64,000 nt of DNA from NCBI RefSeq assembly GCF_020906515.1, contig NC_085853.1, positions 1,860,001-1,924,000 on the forward strand, written 5' to 3'. The notes beneath the pieces were generated by a model. That model saw only the letters and a program-made list of their open reading frames with translations. It was not told the DNA's origin and ran no database searches. This document shows, piece after piece, positions 1 through 12,323 of the stretch. Numbering within the stretch: the stretch's first letter is position 1; each line of letters starts with the position of its first letter. Source of the stretch: Vanrija pseudolonga (taxonomy: Eukaryota; Basidiomycota; Tremellomycetes; Trichosporonales; Trichosporonaceae). The translations under genes were made by a program, and so were the position numbers.

Positions 1-17
1 TACTGACCACTCCACAG

Positions 18-1175
<1,158 letters not shown>

Positions 1176-2311
1176 ACGTCACCCACCCCGTCTGGCCTAT
1201 CAATAGCAACGACCGATACCCAACCATCACTCTTGTTTGGAAGCTCGTCGATGGTGATCTGACAAGAGGAGGGGGATGTGGTAGTGGAGGCGGCAATCAA
1301 TGTACATCGACTTGTTTCCCGAACAGTATGATAGTGGTGCACATGAATGAATCATGACCCGAGCGTCGTCGGCGGCGAAGCGGCGCAGCGGCGAGGCACT
1401 TGAGTCTGGCTTGCTGGTCCATTCCGAGCCTATCACGGCGCCGTGGGAATACGCCAGGGGCAAAAGGGATTAGGGGTCGTTTGTCGCAGCATTTGGCGTC
1501 GCCCTAAGGCGTGTGCCCCCTTGCATTGAACCTGTGGCGCAGTGAGGCAGGGAAGGGAGCGATTTTGAGGGGGCTTGAGTGACGTCAGAGTGAGGTGGTC
1601 TACTGTGCGTTGCAATGCGTGTGTTTCACTGTGCGCACCAACGAGTCCAAGTGTGGGTGTGTGACTTCGGTATCCAGGTCTGGGGTGCTACTGCCTCGAC
1701 TGCGGCGGTATGTGCAGGTATGCGGTCGTGCGGGCGTTCGGGCGTTTCATTCGCGCGTCGCTGGCAGGACCTGCTCACACTCCGCGGGGGGCGACAATCA
1801 CCTCCCCACGCAACGCGCTCGCTCGCTCCGCCGGCGCCCCGAAGTCCCCTCCCCTCGTCCCCCGTAGCCTAGATACGGCGTGTCAGAAGCACCATCAGCG
1901 TCACTGCTCCTCCTCCTCTGCCCCTGCGCCCACCCTAGTCACTAGTGAGGCACCTCTCCTCCTTGCGTCACAGGCTGGCTGCCATGGGACGCTGCGTGAT
2001 TATCCAGAGGGCAAAGAGGGGGCTCTATCTGCGCTGTTGCTGGGAGCTGGGAGGATAAGAAGCCACGTCGTCGCTCGTCGGCCTCTTGCTTTGTATCTAT
2101 CGCGTCTACTCATCTTCGACTGAGCCTCAGCAGCTAGTCGATACACTCACTCCCAACCTCTCAACCAGCAACCACATATCTAAAGTGAGTACCCGGCCGC
2201 CAGCGCCAAAGCCTTATCTGTCGCCCGCACCCGCACCCGCGCCAGATCTCGCTCGCCCTCGCTCGCTCGGCTCCGCCCCTTCCTTCCCTTGCCGCCGGCT
2301 GACCCCACAGA
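1176..2311. other. Intergenic: calmodulin 3' UTR and dehydrogenase promoter/leader
   Basis: No protein-coding pattern seen. The 3' part holds the leader of the next gene. A 5' UTR intron is likely from the GTGAGT donor at 2185 to the CAG at 2308-2310, one base before the start codon at 2312, with a CTGAC branch point at 2299-2303. Confidence 0.6.
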
Positions 2312-3664
2312 ATGTCCGGCACGATGAAGGCGCTCGTCTACGACGAGGTGAGTGGCTGCACCAGCACCAAGCGTGGCGTGGCTGATGCTGGCCCAGCCTC
2401 GCAAGTTCTCCGTCAAGCAGGTGCCCATCCCCGAGGTCGCCGACGACGAGATCCTGCTCAAGGGTGAGGAGTAGTGGCGTGGCTCGTGCGGCGCCACCAA
2501 CCACCACGCACGCCAGCTAGCCAGCTCACACAGTCCCACAGTCATCATCTGCGGCTTCTGCGGCACGGACGGCCACATCCACGAGGGCGACTTCAACCCC
2601 AAGTTTCCCGTGAGTGCCGCGTTGCGTAGGGCTGGGGCATGGGAGTATGGTAGAGCTGACACCTCGTCCAGCTCATCCCAGGCCACGAGGCCGTCGGCAA
2701 GGTCGTCAAGTTTGGCAAGAAGGTCGAGGGGTTCGAGGTCGGTGACCGTGTTGCGGCGGATGTTGGCGGTGAGTGTCAGCCGACGGGCTGGTGGCCACGT
2801 CGGTGGGATCGGCGTGGTGCCAGTTGGGCGGTGCCACTCGCCCGCCTCCCCCCCCCCCCCCCCCTTCGCACTCGCTGACGCTCGTGCTCGCTCGCAGTGT
2901 CCTGCGGCTACTGCCACTACTGCCGCCGCGGCGAGTCGCTCCTCTGCGAGCACTTTGAGGCGGCCGGCGTGCGCCTGGACGGCGGGTTCGCCGAGTACAT
3001 CAAGTACCCGTTCCAGAAGTGCTACAAGATCAAGAATCTGACCGACGAGGAGGCGACACTGCTCGAGCCGGCGAGCTGTGCGGTGCACGGGATGGACAAG
3101 CTACAGATGCCGTTCGGCGCGAGCGTGCTGCTTATCGGTGCGGGACCGACCGGCCTGATCCTCGCCCAGCTCATGAAGCTCGGCGGCGCTAGCAAGGTGA
3201 CGATCGCGGCCAACAAGGGCATCAAGATGGACCTCGCGCGCAAGCTCAACGCGGGCGACGCGTACATCGACCTCGAGCGCGACAATGCCGACGCGCAGTG
3301 GGCCCAGATCAAGAAGGACAACCCGTACGGCTTTGACGTCGTCGCCGAGTGCACTGGCGTCGAGAAGATTGTCAACATGAGCCTCGACTACGTCGCCCGC
3401 GGCGGCACGCTGCTCGTGTACGGCGTGTACGAGGGCGACGCGCGCGTCACCTGGTCCCCTGGGCGCATCTTCGCCGACGAGATCCGCATCATCGGCTCCT
3501 TCTCCCAGGCGTACTGCTTCCCCCGCGCCGTCGACTTCCTCGACTCGGGCAAGGTCAACGTCAAGGGCATGGTGACGGACGTGTTCACCATCGACCAGTG
3601 GCAGGAGGCGCTCGACAAGCTCAACTCGCGCAAGGCGCTCAAGATTGCGATTAGGCCCAACTAA
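2312..3664 (+). CDS. Zn-dependent polyol dehydrogenase, D-arabinitol dehydrogenase-like
   Basis: Medium-chain alcohol dehydrogenase superfamily, NAD(P)-dependent oxidation of a sugar alcohol. Exons 2312-2347, 2397-2463, 2542-2609, 2672-2768 and 2898-3664 join in phase to about 344 residues. Visible signatures are the catalytic-zinc cysteine in [24 protein letters not shown] (zinc His/Glu), the four structural-zinc cysteines in [16 protein letters not shown], and the nucleotide-binding [12 protein letters not shown]. The order and wording resemble fungal D-arabinitol dehydrogenases of the rust ARD1 type better than sorbitol or threonine dehydrogenases, but the substrate is inferred. The start at 2312 follows a likely 5' UTR intron; the second Met (residue 5) is less likely. 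Intron 4 contains a run of about 17 cytosines near 2848-2864, which may be prone to assembly error. Confidence 0.9.
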
Positions 3665-3974
3665 ACGGCGGGCGCAATGTTGGCGCGCGCAAGTGCCTGG
3701 CGCGCGGGTCGGGCCAGATGAAGGAAGAGAGCGAGCGAGGCGAGGCGTGGCACGTTGTACACGTCTGTGGATAGAGATGATGCATTCATGTAGCTTTTGG
3801 CCAAGGGGCTGCGAGGACCCGGGCGGACATGCGGGGCGGGACACGGCCACACCGAACACACACACGACTGTGCTCTCTCTGCTCCCTTGCCAATGCATCA
3901 TGCACGTCTACAATCTACGATTGCGTGTATCCTCCGCGCCGCCGGCGTGCTCATCACCAGCCCAGCCGGCCAGC

Positions 3975-5344
3975 CTACTTGCCCCCCGCCTGCTTGGCAG
4001 CCTCCTCAACACTAAGCACGACCTCCTTGCCGCCGACGGTACCCGTGCGCCCGCTGACGCCAAACGTGAGCGCGTACCCGGGCGGCAGCTCGGTCCCGGG
4101 CGGGGGCAGCTCGAGCAGGGGCCAGCTCGCGACGGCCGGCTTGACGAGCAGGATGTCGACCTTGGTGCCCAGGATGCGGTAGTTGCTCTTCTCGGGCACG
4201 ATGGGCCCGTACAGCGTCACGGTGCGCAGCACGCGCTTGTTGTTTGGGAGGTAGAGGTCGAGCTCGATCTGGCACGAGCGCGCGTCAGCGCGCCGGCGTG
4301 GGGCATGGAGTAGGGGACTTACCGTCTGAGGTGTGAACGTCACCTTGGACTTGGTCTTGTCGGTCCTGGCGCGGGGTCAGCACGATCACTGGCACAAGCT
4401 GCCCCGCAAGCTCGCTCCGCTCGCTCGCGCACTCGCCCCACTCACTGCTTGGCAAACACGCTCACGTGCACCTCAAGCGGCGTCTGGTAGTGGTCTATTC
4501 TAACGGGCACCAGCTCCTCCTCGGCGCCCTTCTTCTGCCCGACAAACAGGTGCTTGCCCTCCTTGCAGCCTGGGATGTTGAGGAACTGGGCGAATTCAAG
4601 CACGCGGGGCTTGCAGCAGAGGTATCCCTTGGATCCCTCGTGGAACACGGGCTGGAAGTGGGTGAGTCATAGGCAGACTAGCTAGCGCCAACTTACTGCC
4701 TGCGGATGGTACCTGCACACGGCCTTGGCGCCGTCGCCGCGGCTGACGTCCTCGCCCTCCCACTCGGCGCCGCACCCGAGCCGCTTGCACTTGGCCCCCG
4801 AGGGAACAGGCAGGCTGAGGTCGTCCTGCTCGTCCTCCTTGACCTCGGGCTCGGGCGTGTCGGCGTGCAGCGCCGCCTGGGGCGCCGGCGTGGCGGGCTT
4901 GGACGGCGTCTTGGACCCGTACGTCTCCACGCCCGAGGACGAGACGCTCGCCGGCGCGTCGGTGCTCACTGCCGCGGGCTTGGGCGCCGCCGGGGCCTCG
5001 GTCGTGTGCTTGCCCTTTGTACACGTCTGTGGTGGTGTGAGCGGAGAGCGGCTGCTGAAGGCGAGGCCCAGCCACACGCCGACTCACGGGAATCGCCATG
5101 AACTGGTCAAACTCCATCACGGGCTTGTTGACCTCCTTGCAGCATGCTGGCCGTCAGTACCGATACCGCCATCTTCAGCTCACACCACGACTTGAGGCCT
5201 TCGTGGAACACCTGGGTGGGGGGCATCAGCTGCGTCATTCAGCAACAAGCTTACCGGCGCGCCGGGGTGGTACGAGCAGCTGCCCTCGGCGTTGTCCGCC
5301 TCGTCATACTCCTTCCCGCATCCCTTGTGCGTGCAGCGGGGCAT
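3975..5344 (-). CDS. CHORD and CS domain co-chaperone (RAR1/CHORDC1 family)
   Basis: Hsp90-associated zinc protein of the CHORDC1/RAR1 type that works with SGT1. Seven exons (minus strand): 5255-5344, 5184-5211, 5088-5146, 4697-5026, 4446-4651, 4323-4365, 3975-4268; all phases agree, total 1050 nt, 349 residues. CHORD I begins at residue 1 (MPRCTHKGCGKEY, then [20 protein letters not shown]), a Ser/Pro/Ala-rich linker follows, CHORD II has CKRLGCGAEW, YHPQAPVFHEG and GYLCCKPRVLEF, and the C-terminal 110 residues are a CS (p23-like) beta-sandwich (LEVHVSVFAKQ, VTLYGPI, GTKVDILLVK). Both CHORDs keep their Cys/His ligands. Downstream neighbour on the same strand is the DUF1266 gene. Family assignment is secure; the client process in this fungus is unknown. 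Confidence 0.95.
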
Positions 5345-5599
5345 GGTGTGTGCTGTGTCGTAGTGTGGGTGTGGTTGATCGTCAGTGTGGCCTTGGTCGT
5401 CGTTGCGGTCACCCGCCTGCCTCCACCGTAACATTCTGGAAAGGAGAGGCAGGAGGAAGGTGGCGGAGGCAAAGTCGCGTGAGCAGCGCATGGCATGACG
5501 TCAGCGACTTCGAGCACCAGGTGGCGTGTACACATGCAAAAGGAGACCGACCCTACTCCCCGAACCCGTCGCCTGACCCCTCAGGACCGGATTCTTCAC

Positions 5600-5669
5600 G
5601 GACTCGAACCGTGGACCTGCTGGACCGTGTAGTAGGCCCGGCTTGTCGTGGCACCCGCCAGCTTGGCCA
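5600..5669 (-). other. Pol III box A/box B pair without a foldable tRNA
   Basis: On the minus strand a perfect box A consensus (TGGCCAAGCTGG, 5658-5669) is followed 59 nt later by a perfect box B (GGTTCGAGTCC, 5600-5610) inside a 5-bp T-stem. I could not find a matching 7-bp acceptor stem or normal D-arm, so this is not annotated as a tRNA. It could be a tRNA relic, a Pol III promoter of another RNA, or chance. A 9-bp tandem repeat (GTTATCAGC twice) lies beside it at 5700-5717. The rest of 5345-5791 holds no visible gene. Confidence 0.3.
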
Positions 5670-5791
5670 GCGGGTGTTGCTTCACGGCGCGTTTGCTGGG
5701 TTATCAGCGTTATCAGCGCGCGAGTGTGGCGTCGCGGGGAGCCGGCGCAGGCTGCCACTGGCCCATGACCCGTCCATCAAACAATGCATAG

Positions 5792-6643
5792 CTACTGCTT
5801 CTCGCTAAACCCCTTGATGTAGTGGTCCAGCTCCAACGCCTCCTGCGTCGCGCTGTCGACATCATGCGGCGACAGCGGCTCCGCGATGCCCTCCTCAAGC
5901 AACGCGCGGACGAACACCCCCTGCGGCGCGGGGACAGGCAGCGTCCACGGGAGGTGTCCCCACGGCCCCTCCGGCCCCTCAGCCACCTCGAGGATGGCCG
6001 CCTGGCGCTTGTCGTGCGGGTCGCCGATCGACGCGGACCACCAGCGGCGGCCCGCGAGCCACGCGGCGCCAACGTCGTGCCATGTGCCGTACGCGCGGCG
6101 CAGCGGCGCGACGAGGTGACGCAGCGCGTCGTCCCGCTCCTCCATGGTGATGTAGCCCAGTGTTGCGCCGGAAATGGCAAGGAAGGCGAACCGCACGAGG
6201 TCCCATGCGAGAAAGTTGATCGTGCGCGAGCCGAACGCATCGTCCTTGAACCACAAGTACCGCTGCAGGTTGTCCTCGTCGCCCTCTTCGCGCAGGTCGG
6301 CCTCGGCGGTGAGGCTGCCATGCCAGTGCTCTCGCCACGCGTTGTACTCGGACCGGTGGCCGTCGGTAAGGAGCGAGTGCAGCTGGGCCAGGAGGGAGAC
6401 GCGGTCGGTGATGCCCCACGACTCGTCGAGCCCCTCGGCCAGCGATGCCGCGTCTGCGGGCGACTCGGCGTACAGCCCCGTCTCCCAGCCTATGTCGGTC
6501 AACCGCGTCCGGTCGGCAGAGTACGGCGCGGCCACGGCATACGTCCAGTGCTGCGGCTGCGGGACGTACGCCGCTGGCGGGGTCGCCCAGTGGAACTTGA
6601 CCGGCATGGCCGCGAAGGCTGCGCGTGCGAGGCAGTTGCCCAT
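5792..6643 (-). CDS. DUF1266 domain protein
   Basis: Single-exon protein of 283 residues. The core matches the DUF1266 pattern known mainly from bacteria and some fungi: WGITDRVSLLAQLHSLLTDG, a conserved Arg/Tyr segment, INFLAWDLVRFAFLAISG, GYITMEERDDALRHL, a YGTWHDVGAAWLAGRRWW block. The function of this family is unknown. No signal peptide or clear membrane segment; the N-terminal MGNCLARAAF could in principle be N-myristoylated (Gly2) and palmitoylated (Cys4), which is an inference. A second Met at residue 13 is a possible alternative start. Upstream lies the long intergenic region before glutamate dehydrogenase. Confidence 0.85.
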   Translation of the reverse strand: MGNCLARAAFAAMPVKFHWATPPAAYVPQPQHWTYAVAAPYSADRTRLTDIGWETGLYAESPADAASLAEGLDESWGITDRVSLLAQLHSLLTDGHRSEYNAWREHWHGSLTAEADLREEGDEDNLQRYLWFKDDAFGSRTINFLAWDLVRFAFLAISGATLGYITMEERDDALRHLVAPLRRAYGTWHDVGAAWLAGRRWWSASIGDPHDKRQAAILEVAEGPEGPWGHLPWTLPVPAPQGVFVRALLEEGIAEPLSPHDVDSATQEALELDHYIKGFSEKQ

Positions 6644-9115
6644 GGTGTAGGAGTGGTGGTGTGGTGGCGGTGGTGGCGGTAGTGTTGATCAGCAGTGTGA
6701 GATAGTGAGCCGTCGCTCTCTCCACGTCGGGTCTCACACGACTTTACCATCGTTGGCGACGTGCAGTGCCAAGTGAAGAGGCGGAAACGCGTCCAGGTCG
6801 CGTGTGTTTCATCATGCCCGCGCGGGTGTGGTGGGAGGAGAAACGGTCACTTACAGCAACCTTATGCCCGCCGGGACGGCAAGCCCCGCGTCTCCGTCGC
6901 ATTCGCGTCATGCGTGTCAGCTGCCGGAGTGGCGCGGGCATGTAGAGCGGCGACGGCCCTCAACGCGGCGGGCATCCTGCCATTGTCGAGCACATCACGT
7001 GATCCCGCCACATTGTCTCGTTGTGGCATCAAACTGGCATACCTCGAGTACGTTGTTGGCGACATAGCAGTCCATAACACATGCACGGAGCGAGAACTGC
7101 CCCAGAGATCGTACATCGAGGCTCCACCAGCGCCCATGCCAAGAGAAATTCCTTATCGCGCCGAGCGGGGCGCACAACGGCCCGCGGCGTCCCCCGCCGC
7201 TGATCCCCCAGCCGCCATGGTGATCGACGAGCACGCCCCCGCTATCCGGCCGTAGAATTGAGCGTCCCCAACGCCCCAAGGTAATCAGATAGGATGAACA
7301 AGTTGCCTTGCCGACGGGCGCATCTTATCGCTGCGCGCTGCACGCTCCACAGTCCTCGTGACCACCACCTTGTCGACGACGCCCTGAGGCGATAGATCCA
7401 CCAAAGGACCGCCGCTCCACAATCTGCGTGGCACTTTGCCGGCGGTAACTTGAGTGGCGCAGCGACGGCTGAATGTCCAGTACCTGTTGCATGCCCGAGC
7501 CCCGCCGACTGTCGGGCGTGTACGGCCTTGCTGGCCGCACAGTCCCCTCGACCACCTGCCGCGCATATACCGGCGGCACGACTCGCAGACGCTCGCGATA
7601 AGCCCGTGCGCAGCCCCCGGCCGAAACGTCTAGCACCTGGCAGGCTGTCTCGCCTGCTCGTTGCCCTCCCAAACCTCCAGCTATCTTTAGAATGCGGCCA
7701 AGAGAGCACGCCTTGTCCTGCCTATCCGCTAGCTCGAGCGGCCCCGTCTGTCCGCCCCCTCCACCCCCTGGGGCGCCAGAGGTACGCGCACGCTCGCCGC
7801 CGCCGCCGCGACTAATTGGATCAAGGATAGATCCACCTTTATCGCGGTTGTATGTGATTGTGATTTGGACTGGGTGGGCATGGGCCCACCGCGGGCTATC
7901 GCAGATTGGATTGTGCCACTCACGTTTGTTGCGTGTAAAGCGTCCTGTGCCGCGGCCCAGCCCAACGGCCCCCCGTTACCCGGCAACCCGTTGCCTCGAT
8001 TCGTTGAGCCCCACGCATCTCGATTCGCTCCGCATCGTAGCGGCCGCGCAGCTCGCACTCGCACGCTCGCACGTATCGTCGCCCAAACTCCCTGGTGGGA
8101 ATCTATCGTATTGTATTCGTGAGCCCGCTCCCTCTCCCTCTGGTTGGCACACGCACGCGCCTGCATACCTCGCTCGTCGAGGCTCGGCGGAATGTGACTG
8201 GTCTGATTGTGCCAAACGACCAACGCCCAACGCCAGTGCCTGCGCCAGGCGGATCGCTTTGCGCCGCCAGAGCCGCTTGCTGGACAGGCTACTTCCGCCT
8301 GGGCGGTCCGTCTGGTTTCCTACTCGTTGATTGTTGGGCTGCGGCGTTCTCCGAGTCCTGGGTAGTGTGCATTGTTTGGCCCAACCAGCGGCCGGCAAAG
8401 ACTGCCGGTATGAGGCCGGCGAGCCAGTGGTCGTATCCTGCGGCTTCGGCGACAGAGCCGACGCGGCTGTCGTGCAGGCTTAGCATGCCCAGGGATGTTT
8501 GCCCCGCTCGCCCCGGACTGTGGGATGTTGCCGACGGGCGGCCGATGAAGCGGGGGAGTCGACAAAGAAAAGTGGCAATCGGCTGCTGTGATTGGTGGAA
8601 TTGGCCGGAGGGGGATGTGCAGGCCGCCACGAGCCACAGCCAACCACGGTCAAAGATTATATCTACGATATCAAAAGGCGGAATGATTGGCTCCAATGAC
8701 GCCAAAGATAAGTCACGTGACGCTTTTTGCCTGCATTGACTGGCTCTGGGCTCGCTCGGTGGCGATCGGACCGGACGGTATCGCCCGAATCAGGCCGCCT
8801 GGGCTTGCTCTGGCCGTGTGCGTAGGCTTTGGGCTGGCTGCAAAGCGGGGGACACGGCGGGGGACACGGCGGCGCACAGCACGGCACGGCAACCTTGGAC
8901 GCGGGAAAGCGTCGACCAAGTGGGGCCGGGTCAAACGAGCTCCAGCACGAAGAGAGAAAATCGGGACCCAGACTACGTATAAGAAGTTCGTCACCCCCCC
9001 TCCCCCGAGACTTTCTTCCCACACTCTCCACTGCCTAAATAAGTAGACAGCAAACACCTCTTGAAGAGGATAGCAATAGTAGAACACATCCCTACCACAC
9101 TCCACATCCATCACA
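6644..9115. promoter_or_regulatory. 2.5-kb non-coding region, shared upstream of DUF1266 and glutamate dehydrogenase
   Basis: No convincing gene on either strand: open frames here are arginine-rich and lack splice-consistent partners. It contains candidate nitrogen-type GATA sites (CTTATC 7324-7329, GATAAG 7597-7602, GATAAG 8707-8712) and two palindromic bHLH-type sites (ATCACGTGAT 6994-7003; GTCACGTGAC 8712-8721, directly abutting a GATAAG). Long upstream regions are plausible for a regulated nitrogen-assimilation gene. A long non-coding RNA cannot be excluded from sequence alone. Confidence 0.5.
8707..8721 (+). promoter_or_regulatory. Composite GATAAG + GTCACGTGAC site
   Basis: A GATAAG element overlaps by one base a perfect 10-bp palindrome with a CACGTG core, about 400 bp before the glutamate dehydrogenase start codon. 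GATA factors control nitrogen genes in fungi, and CACGTG is bound by bHLH factors of the Cbf1/Pho4 type. Occupancy is inferred. Confidence 0.4.
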
Positions 9116-10675
9116 ATGTCCAACCTCCCCACTGAGCCCGAGTTCGAGCAGGTGAGCCTCTTTTTTTCACGGCGGTGGCAGTTGGCTGGGTGGGGCGGTC
9201 GGTCGGCGCCGAAAGGCCACACGACCGGCCTGCCTCCCCTGCCACGCTCCACTTGCTCCACCCATGCCGCGCATCCCCCGCTGACACTCTTTTCCAGGCC
9301 GTCCACGAGATCGCCTCGACCATTGAGCCTTTCCTTGAGTCGCACCCCGAGTACCGCCGCGCCTTCGAGATCGTCCAGATCCCCGAGCGTATCATCCAGT
9401 TCCGTGTCACCTGGGAGCGCGACGACGGCACCGTCGCCGTCAACCGCGGTTTCCGTGTCCAGTTCAACTCGGCCCTCGGCCCTTACAAGGGTGGTCTCCG
9501 TCTCCACCCCACCGTCAACCTCTCGGTCCTCAAGTTCCTTGGTTTCGAGCAGATCTTCAAGAACGCCCTTACCGGCCTCTCGATGGGTGGTGGTAAGGGT
9601 GGTTCCGACTTTGACCCCAAGGGCAAGTCGGACGCCGAGATCCGCCGCTTCTGTTACGCCTTCATGCTCGAGCTTTCGCGCCACATTGGTGCCGACACCG
9701 ACGTTCCCGCCGGTGACATTGGTACCGGTGGCCGTGAGATCGGTTTCCTCTTCGGTGCCTACAAGCGCTACCAGAACGAGTTCGCTGGTATCCTTACCGG
9801 CAAGGGCGAGGACTGGGGAGGATCGTTCATCCGTCCCGAGGCTACCGGCTACGGTCTCATCTACTACGTGACCGAGATGCTCCGCGACCTCGACAACACC
9901 GACTGGGTTGGCAAGCGCGTCATCATCTCGGGCTCGGGCAACGTTGCCCAGTACGCCGCCCTCAAGGTTATTGAGCTCGGCGGCAAGGTCCTCACCTTCT
10001 CCGACTCGACTGGTTCGCTCGTCGCCACCGACGGCGAGGGCTTCACCCCTGCCGACATTGCCGCCATTGCCGACATCAAGCTCCGCCGCCAGCCCCTCAC
10101 TGCCTTCCAGCACTCCGGCCAGTTCGAGTGGCACGAGGGCAAGCGCCCCTGGACCCTCGTCGAGAAGGCCGACGTCGCCCTCCCCTCTGCTACCCAGAAC
10201 GAGGTCAACGCCGAGGAGGCCAAGGCCCTCATCGCCGCCGGTGTCCGCTACGTCGCCGAGGGCTCCAACATGGGTTGTGAGCAGGAGGCCATCGACATCT
10301 TCGAGGAGTCGCGCAAGGGCCGCGAGTCGCTCCACGAGACTGAGGGCGTCTGCTACTACGCTCCCGGCAAGGCCGCCAACTGTGGTGGTGTCGCCGTCTC
10401 GGGTCTCGAGATGGGCCAGAACTCGCAGCGTCTCAAGTGGTCGCACACCGAGGTCGACGCTCGCCTCAAGGACATCATGGTCACTGCCTACACCAACTGC
10501 CGTGAGACCGGCAAGACCTACGTCAAGGACTCGGCTGTTCCTTCGCTTGTTGCCGGTGCCAACATCGCTGGCTTCGTTAAGGTCGCGTGAGTACTCTCTT
10601 TCTCTTCAGAAAACGCCCGGAACTGCGCTGACTTGCTATAGGCGAGCCATGCGTGAGCAAGGAGACTGGTGGTAA
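9116..10675 (+). CDS. GDH1: NADP-specific glutamate dehydrogenase
   Basis: Reductive amination of 2-oxoglutarate to glutamate, the main ammonium-assimilation step. Exons 9116-9151, 9298-10586 and 10642-10675 give 452 residues. Visible marks: RVTWERDDG, the catalytic-lysine region [10 protein letters not shown] and [34 protein letters not shown], the Rossmann GSGNVAQYA, and EGSNMG near the end. The length and the C-terminal ending AMREQGDWW fit the small hexameric NADP-type fungal enzyme. The last intron (10587-10641) is easily missed because reading straight through gives an in-frame TGA right at the donor (VKVA then stop); splicing adds [10 protein letters not shown]. Codons are strongly C/G-ending, as expected for high expression. 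Confidence 0.97.
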
Positions 10676-11647
10676 TCCACTCGTCTCGAAGACGACGTCT
10701 CGACGAAGACGATCTCGAAGACTGCCGGCGCGTGGTCGATATGTCATTAGAAACCGCCCGGGAGCACTGGCGTGCCCCGAGTTCACTAGCATTGGTTTGC
10801 TGTAGGCCTTTACTCATATGCAGCTGTAGTATAGCACGGAGCGCGGGGGCAGCGAGGGGAGTATGGCGAGGAGGAGAGGAGAACGAGTTGAAGAACATCG
10901 AGAAGTTGGGAGCAGTGGCAGTGCCATCGGCGTAAGTCGGAGCGGAGGCAATTACACCCCGGCAAATGGCGGCTAATACACGTCACACGCCAATCATTAC
11001 CCAATCATTACACTCACCATTAGAAGACAATTAGAACTCGGCAGAGCATCCGGGAAGGTCGAGATGTCCTCTCAACCCAACGAGACGCTGCACACAGTCA
11101 TGCTTGAATAAATTAATACATGGGTCGCTACCCAAACTCCCGGCGTGCACCTGTACCTCTACCATATACATACTTTACTACTTCCCGGTAGAGCGATGGC
11201 AGAGTGAGCCCCAGACGCCCAGCTGCTGAGAGTCACTATCACCTCACTCCGGATGTACCCGTCCACGGTCGTCGGCGCTCATGCCGCCAGATCAAAATCA
11301 ATCCGAATACTCGGCGAGCGAGCACGCGGCGCGTCGAAGCCGAGCAGGCGCAAGCACCCCGTATGGCGCAGTGGGTGGAGGTGGACGCGATGACTGTGGT
11401 GACAGTCACCACTGCGAGACGACGGCAAGACGGCAAGACGTCATGGCGCGTAGCCGTGGCGTCATCGGCTGTCACCGACGGGCGGGCGGGCGTCGCGTTG
11501 GTGGTACATCCAGCAGCGGGCGGGGTATCGCAATCAATCGCGAGTAGTAAGCAACTGTTGCGCAGCACGCCATGGCTGCAACGCGACTGATATAACAGCC
11601 TGCGCAGGGCGGCTGCCCACCCACCACCCAGCAACCTCCTACCTACC
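10676..11647. other. Intergenic: GDH 3' region and GST promoter
   Basis: No gene seen. Short degenerate direct repeats (CTCGAAGAC-type) lie at about 10683-10721 in the GDH 3' UTR. A TATA-like element (GATATAACA) is at about 11588-11596, some 55 bp before the GST start. Confidence 0.5.
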
Positions 11648-12323
11648 ATGTCCCCCACCACTCCCATCAAGATCTGGGGCCGCGGCAACAGCGCCAACGT
11701 CAAGAAGGCGCTGTGGACGGCCGAGGAAGTGGGCGTGGCGTACGAGTCCATCCCCGCCGGCGGCGCGTACGGGCGCAACGACGAGATCGTCGCCATCGGC
11801 AACCCGAACGGCCTCGTCCCGACCATCCAGGACGGCGACTTTGTGCTGTGGGAGAGCGCCGCGGTCGTGCGCTACTTGGGCCAGAAGTACGGCCAGGCGC
11901 CTTTCTTCCCGGACGACGCGCAGGCGCGCGCGTCGGCGGACAAGTGGCTCGAGTGGTCGCCTACGCTGGTGAGTGCCGCCCGCCTGTGTAGGCATGTCCT
12001 GACACGCCCAGTTCAAGGAACTCTTCCCGGCCTTCTTCGGCCTGGTCCGCACGCCAGAGGACAAGCGCGACCCCGCCGCCATTACCGCGAGCGTCGCCGC
12101 CACGGCGGCGCTCATCGCCAAGGTCGTCGAGCCGACGCTCGCGCGCCAGGACTACTTCTCCGGCGCCCAGTTCGGGTTCGGCGACATTGCGCTCGGCGCG
12201 CTCGCGTACCTCTGGTTCGAGGCGATCCAGGAGCGCCCCGCGCTTCCGGGCTGGGACGCATGGTATGCCCGCGTGAGCGCGCGCCCCGCGTTCAAGAAGG
12301 TGATTGCTGTGGGTCTGTCGTAG
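11648..12323 (+). CDS. Glutathione S-transferase
   Basis: Cytosolic GST, conjugation of glutathione to electrophiles. Two exons (11648-11968, 12012-12323) give 210 residues. The N-terminal thioredoxin-like half shows IKIWGRGNSANVKKALWTAE (Ser/Asn near the usual catalytic position), NPNGLVPTIQDGD with the cis-Pro, and LWESAAVVRYLGQKYG with the glutathione-gamma-glutamyl contacts. The C-terminal half is helical and carries the FGFGDIALGALAYLWFEAI block with the N-capping Asp. The length is typical. The subclass (theta/beta-like versus fungal GTT-like) is not decided here. Confidence 0.92.

Noticed and set aside
2848-2864. Run of about 17 C in an intron of the first polyol dehydrogenase
   Set aside because: Likely a slippage-prone homopolymer serving as pyrimidine tract; not interesting beyond assembly caution.
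7242-7709. 155-residue minus-strand open frame in the GDH upstream region
   Set aside because: Arg/Ala/Ser-rich noise with no neighbouring exons, splice logic or domain.
8713-10446. 577-residue open frame antisense to glutamate dehydrogenase
   Set aside because: A shadow of strong C/G third-position bias in the real gene; composition is Glu/Val/Gly-rich with no domain.
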